Positions 13,027 to 16,096 of a stretch of 16,096 bases of DNA are shown here, piece by piece. The stretch spans positions 1 to 16,096 of the forward strand of contig JAFGPY010000073.1 in the NCBI GenBank assembly GCA_016935955.1, read 5' to 3'. The translations under genes and the position numbers were made by a program. Below the pieces are notes generated by a model. That model was not told the origin of the DNA and did no database searches. It saw only the letters and a list, made by a program, of their open reading frames with translations. Numbering within the stretch: the first letter of the stretch is position 1; the number at the start of each line of letters is the position of its first letter. This DNA is from Planctomycetota bacterium. GTDB lineage: Bacteria > Planctomycetota > Phycisphaerae > FEN-1346 > JAACEH01.

Positions 13027-15443
13027 TGAGTTCCCTCCGAGCCTTTCTCAGCCTGCTCGAGCGCGTACAGATAGATGTTGGCGGCCACCTGCTGGGCCGT
13101 TTCGCCTGTGTAGTCCTGGTTGCCGTAGATGGGGGTGCCGAGCATCCCCAGGAAAATGTCGTAAGGACTGACCAGGGCGGCGATCCGCGAACCTTCGCGG
13201 TAGGCCGTCAGGCGGACGACCTTGTCCTTGGCCATCCTCATGCCGCGGAAATCGGGGTCCTTCAGCGGCTTGCCCCGCTCGCGGTAGACCAGCCCCGTCA
13301 TCAGCGGCTCGTCGTTGATCACGGCCGACGCCTGGGCCTGCGGCACCAGGCGCTTGACCAGGTCCTCGGCCGACTTGGCGAATATCTTGTCGCCCTTGTT
13401 GGGGCTGAAGACCACCATGCCGCCGTTGCGGACGTACTGGGTCAGGGCCTGCACCTTCTCGTCCGGTAGCCGGATCGTGCCGCTCCCGTAGATCCAGACG
13501 ACCGGCGTCTCCTTCGGCGACAGGGCCGCAGGATCGTCGGCGCCGGCCTGTTCGACCATGATCATCGCGTCGGTGGCCAGCTTGTCGCTGAACCGCTCGA
13601 TGGCGTAAGGCTCGCCCAGCCACGTGCCGTTGGAACAGATGGCCGCCACCTTGCGAACCGTCTTGGCTGTCACAGTGCGACCCGCATAGACCGGCCGCAG
13701 ACGCGTCCGCAACTGCTCTCCGGCCGTGGCATACTTCAGGATGTTCAGGCCGAACTTGAAGGAGTGTCCGTTCTTGGTATCGTCCATCTGCTGCCAGGCC
13801 GTGGCCTGGTCGACGGGCAGGAGCAGGGCGACGGTCCGGATCGGGCTGTCCATGATCATGATCGGCCCGAGGCGGGCCCGGTCGCGGTCGTTCATGTCGT
13901 TCAGCAGGGGATGGTCGGGCGGCACGGCGTGCCACGTGTAGTAGGGGGCGCCCGCGGCGGCGCCTTCCGGGAAGGCCTTGGTCATCATCTCCCGGAAGCT
14001 CTCGGCGAAGGCCGAGCTGCCGGTCGTGGCCTCGCCGACCACGAAGCCGCCACGATTGACGTACTCGCGAATCTTCTGGATGATCTCGTCCTTCAGTTGC
14101 AGCGGCTTGATGCCGTTGATCAGCAGCACCGGGGCGTCCAGGTACTCGCCCACGGGCTTGTCGACGTTGACGATCTGCCAGTTCATCCGCTGTTCGAGTT
14201 CGCGGTTCAGGTACCGTGTCAGGTTGGCCACGTCGCGCGGGGCGCAGTCCCAGTCGGTACCCGGCCGCTCGAGCTTGTTGAAGGTGACCGGCACGCGTCC
14301 CTGCGACAGGAACAGCAGGTACATGGCCGCCTCGATGTCCGGCCCGTAGGGGCCCTCGACGTTGCGGCGGCAATCGGTCGTAATGTCCATCAACTCCTGC
14401 ACGCCCAGGCGGAACCAGTCGTGCTTGCCGATGTATTTGTGGCCGCTTGCGGCCGCGACGCGCTGCACGCCGAAGGCCGCATAGCCGTCCTTCGTGAATC
14501 CCGGGCTCAGGCGGTCGGCGACCCACTGCATGCCCGTCTCGATGCCGGCGAAGACGTCGGTCCGCGGCATCGGTTTGCCCGGAACCATCTTCGGGGCGTA
14601 GACCTTGTCGAGGACGATGAACAGGCTCGACGTGCCGGCGGCCGTCATGACCAGGGTGCTTTCCACGTCGTCCCCGGCCACGGCCGAGAACGTCCAGCCA
14701 TGGTCGCTTCTCTGGCGGGAGACCCACTGCTTCTCGATCAGCGGCCAGGACCGGTCGAGGTTGCGGATCACATTGGGCCAGGCGCGGGCCGGGTTGAACG
14801 CGTCGTCTTTCGCGGCCTCGCCGGCCTTCTTGTTGCGGCCACCGCCGGACGACGCCGGGGCGGCGCTCGCTTCGAACTTGCGGTTGCTGTCGAAGCGCGA
14901 CAGTTCGGCTTCCCAGAGGGCCAGCAGGCCGAATTGCGAGGTCATGTTGTTGCCGGTCTTGCCGGGGCCGTTATAGTCCCAGGCCCCGTGGGCCGGCAGG
15001 CCGTTCGTCAGGTACTCCAGGTCGCGGACGATCTGCGTTTCCCATTCCTTGCGCTGGACGGACCTGTAGGCCTGGCACAGGGCCATGGCCCGCGTGGCGT
15101 GACTGATCGAGTCCTTCATGTCGGCGGCCATCAGCGATTCCAGGGCCTTCTCCAGGCGGGGATCGTTCACCTTGACGCCCGATTCGAGCATGGCCAGCGA
15201 GACCAGGGCCGTCGTCCAGCCGACGCGCTTCTGCCAATGGGCGCCGGTGACGTCGGTCCACGAGCCGTCGTCGAGCTGCCTGACCCACAGGAAATCCATC
15301 AGCCGCTTCATGGCCTCGTCCACGTCCTTGTTGGTCGTGACGAAGGTCAGCTTCAGGCCCTGGGCGCAGGCGCTGGACGTGACAGCCACGAGGATGACCG
15401 CCGCCAGCACCAGCGAGATTGCGTTGCGTCCATGTCTGTGCAT
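13023..15443 (-). CDS. Exported prenyltransferase-like toroid/DUF4159 protein
   Basis: 806 aa. I take ATG 15443 as the start because GAGGA lies 7 nt upstream and a signal peptide begins at once (MHRHGRNAIS to SSACA|Q); a start at 15488 would add 15 unlikely residues. Residues about 35-380 form an alpha/alpha toroid of the squalene-cyclase/prenyltransferase-like kind, with a perfect QW motif Q56-LDDGS-W62 and a looser one at Q244-W250. A low-complexity linker (192-212) interrupts it. Residues about 384-570 match DUF4159 (TFNKLERPGTDWDCAPRD, LLING, a RGGFVVGEA turn, VPPDHPLL). Residues about 615-790 repeat that pattern in weaker form (VVWIYGSG, LTQYVRNGGMVVF). DUF4159 proteins usually sit beside MoxR/DUF58/VWA genes; none are present here. 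Instead it leads a two-gene operon with the TPR protein. Biochemical function is unknown. Confidence 0.87.
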   Translation of the reverse strand: MHRHGRNAISLVLAAVILVAVTSSACAQGLKLTFVTTNKDVDEAMKRLMDFLWVRQLDDGSWTDVTGAHWQKRVGWTTALVSLAMLESGVKVNDPRLEKALESLMAADMKDSISHATRAMALCQAYRSVQRKEWETQIVRDLEYLTNGLPAHGAWDYNGPGKTGNNMTSQFGLLALWEAELSRFDSNRKFEASAAPASSGGGRNKKAGEAAKDDAFNPARAWPNVIRNLDRSWPLIEKQWVSRQRSDHGWTFSAVAGDDVESTLVMTAAGTSSLFIVLDKVYAPKMVPGKPMPRTDVFAGIETGMQWVADRLSPGFTKDGYAAFGVQRVAAASGHKYIGKHDWFRLGVQELMDITTDCRRNVEGPYGPDIEAAMYLLFLSQGRVPVTFNKLERPGTDWDCAPRDVANLTRYLNRELEQRMNWQIVNVDKPVGEYLDAPVLLINGIKPLQLKDEIIQKIREYVNRGGFVVGEATTGSSAFAESFREMMTKAFPEGAAAGAPYYTWHAVPPDHPLLNDMNDRDRARLGPIMIMDSPIRTVALLLPVDQATAWQQMDDTKNGHSFKFGLNILKYATAGEQLRTRLRPVYAGRTVTAKTVRKVAAICSNGTWLGEPYAIERFSDKLATDAMIMVEQAGADDPAALSPKETPVVWIYGSGTIRLPDEKVQALTQYVRNGGMVVFSPNKGDKIFAKSAEDLVKRLVPQAQASAVINDEPLMTGLVYRERGKPLKDPDFRGMRMAKDKVVRLTAYREGSRIAALVSPYDIFLGMLGTPIYGNQDYTGETAQQVAANIYLYALEQAEKGSEGTQ

Positions 15444-15504
15444 CTGCTCGTCCTCACTGGAAGTTCGGCGTTGTCGGCAATGGGTCACAAACGTTCGAGT
15501 AGAG

Positions 15505-15531
15505 CTTATCGAGTTGACCAGCCGGTGTCAA
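15505..15531 (-). promoter_or_regulatory. Possible sigma70 promoter of the DUF4159-TPR operon
   Basis: On the minus strand a perfect TTGACA (15531-15526) is followed, after a short 15-nt spacer, by GATAAG (15510-15505, 4 of 6 to consensus). The start would be near 15498 and the leader about 55 nt. The spacer length makes this only moderately convincing. Confidence 0.4.
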
Positions 15532-15642
15532 TTCCTGCGCGCCGAGCCGCCTCCATGCTCCACTCGTTCTAACACCGTTATAGACCGAAAAGGACGCAAA
15601 GAATTCACGGTGCCGGGGACCGGGGTGCTCGTCGGGTGGCGT

Positions 15643-15680
15643 GCAAAACAGGCGAGCGCGGTCACAGGGGCCGCGCTCGC
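15643..15680 (-). terminator. Terminator-like hairpin upstream of the DUF4159 operon
   Basis: GCGAGCGCGG (15652-15661) and CCGCGCTCGC (15671-15680) form a perfect 10-bp GC-rich stem. Read on the minus strand it is followed by CTGTTTTG, a short T-run, so it could stop transcription arriving from a gene to the right of the window and insulate the operon promoter. Confidence 0.45.
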
Positions 15681-15747
15681 ACGGGTGTTCTCGCAATCAA
15701 TCGCAGTCCACTGAGCGGTGTCAGATAAGTATCCTTCCGTTGGGTGC

Positions 15748-15768
15748 CATGGCTGCTCCGCAGCCATG
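15748..15768. repeat. Palindrome with TCC triloop
   Basis: CATGGCTGC (15748-15756), loop TCC, GCAGCCATG (15760-15768): a perfect 9-bp stem. The preceding GGGTGCCATGG resembles the minus-strand lead-in GGGTGCCACGG of the palindrome at 181-207. Confidence 0.7.
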
Positions 15769-15790
15769 CGTGAAGTGGGGAGCCATTCGG

Positions 15791-15840
15791 CATGCCTGCC
15801 CCTCGACGGCGCTCGGGGTCTTTCGACGGGAGCAGGCATG
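15791..15840. repeat. Compound palindrome, CATGCCTGC arms
   Basis: CATGCCTGC (15791-15799) and GCAGGCATG (15832-15840) are perfect inverse complements. The 32-nt interior contains a further CCCTCGA/TCGACGGG-type pairing. The arm sequence is the same as at 1910-1931. Confidence 0.55.
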
Positions 15841-15910
15841 GCCCTCACCACGGGCACTCCGGAGGTTTGTGTGGCACCGCCTATCTGCCCGTTGAAGAAG
15901 TCAAAGCTTT

Positions 15911-15937
15911 GTGGCACGCCTGCCCTCGGCGTGACAC
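15911..15937. repeat. Palindrome beginning GTGGCAC
   Basis: CACGCC (15915-15920) pairs with GGCGTG (15928-15933), extended after one mismatch by GTG (15911-15913) with CAC (15935-15937). It starts with GTGGCAC, a word repeated at 205-211, 15871-15877 and 16042-16048. Confidence 0.5.
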
Positions 15938-15967
15938 AAGGCGGCAAACGACCGTCCAGATCCGTAT

Positions 15968-15981
15968 CCCCCGGCCGGGGG
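15968..15981. repeat. Perfect 14-bp palindrome
   Basis: CCCCCGG directly abuts CCGGGGG with no loop. It may be a protein-binding dyad or another member of the palindrome cluster; nothing else can be said. Confidence 0.5.
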
Positions 15982-16045
15982 CGGCCGGGCTACATTTCTC
16001 AACGGGCCTCTAGTACTACAACGCTACAAGGCCTTTTCACCGTGG

Positions 16046-16089
16046 CACGGGCATCTTGCCCGTGAGTCGCAGGGCCATCTTGGCCCTGC
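16046..16089. repeat. Twin palindromes with the same CATCTTG core
   Basis: CACGGGC (16046-16052), loop ATCTT, GCCCGTG (16058-16064). Four nt later GCAGGGCCA (16069-16077), loop TCT, TGGCCCTGC (16081-16089). The centres read GGGCATCTTGCCC and GGGCCATCTTGGCCC: the middle is kept while the arms differ and remain complementary. No gene is visible in 15681-16096; this region holds only such elements. Confidence 0.65.
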
Positions 16090-16096
16090 AAACGCC

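Noticed and set aside
10042..13029. 995-aa open frame on the plus strand opposite the TPR gene
   Set aside because: It mirrors the minus-strand gene, which has a signal peptide, ribosome binding site and TPR pattern. The plus-strand product is rich in Gly/Leu/Val/Gln/His without domain character, as expected of antisense frames in GC-rich DNA.
13764..15572. 602-aa open frame on the plus strand opposite the DUF4159 gene
   Set aside because: Antisense shadow: no ribosome binding site or recognisable domain, and the opposite frame has QW and DUF4159 motifs.
15528..15947. 139-aa minus-strand frame in the right-hand gap
   Set aside because: It reads through several palindromes, has low-complexity Pro/Ala/Arg content and no ribosome binding site or domain.

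Overview
The window looks like chromosomal DNA from a GC-rich member of the Planctomycetota (a Phycisphaerae/Sedimentisphaerales-like lineage is my best guess). Pointers are a PEP-CTERM-sorted protein, a dockerin-tailed right-handed beta-helix protein, a prenyltransferase-like/DUF4159 protein, several very large secreted proteins of unknown function, an IS110-type transposase remnant, and intergenic DNA packed with short-loop palindromes. No rRNA, tRNA or CRISPR array is visible. The taxonomic call is inference from gene content, not from a marker gene.

Layout. Bases 1-412 hold no intact gene: a cluster of small hairpins plus the N-terminal stub of an IS110-family transposase behind a leader whose ribosome binding site lies in a 12-bp inverted repeat. 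Bases 413-1714 (minus) encode a 433-aa cytoplasmic all-alpha, HEAT-like protein that starts with TTG and looks less GC-biased than its neighbours. Bases 1715-1969 carry three palindromes. Bases 1970-4750 (minus) encode a 926-aa secreted protein with a clan GH-A-like TIM barrel, a jelly-roll and a CBM9-like module. The 540-bp gap 4751-5290 is a divergent promoter region. Bases 5291-7600 (plus) encode a secreted beta-helix/dockerin protein and 7690-8388 (plus) a PEP-CTERM protein. These two share a clearly homologous domain and end at a strong intrinsic terminator (8471-8519). Bases 8710-10026 (plus) encode a secreted HEAT-repeat protein, convergent with an operon on the minus strand. That operon runs from a QW-motif/DUF4159 protein (15443 down to 13023) into a 970-aa TPR-type protein (13026 down to 10114) through an ATGA stop/start overlap. 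Bases 15444-16096 have no gene, only a promoter, a terminator-like hairpin and a run of palindromic elements.

How they may work together. Six of the seven intact genes have N-terminal signal peptides, so this is an envelope/extracellular region: a putative glycan-active enzyme, a dockerin-bearing beta-helix protein, a membrane-sorted PEP-CTERM partner sharing its central domain, and a two-gene exported operon of scaffold-like proteins. The most intriguing idea is that the 5291/7690 pair is a two-gene surface-attachment system in which one partner carries a dockerin and the other a PEP-CTERM anchor around the same cohesin-like beta domain. The sequence proves the shared domain; the interaction is a hypothesis. 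The second unusual signal is the family of palindromes with short, often 3-nt, loops at both window edges, close to the IS110 relic.
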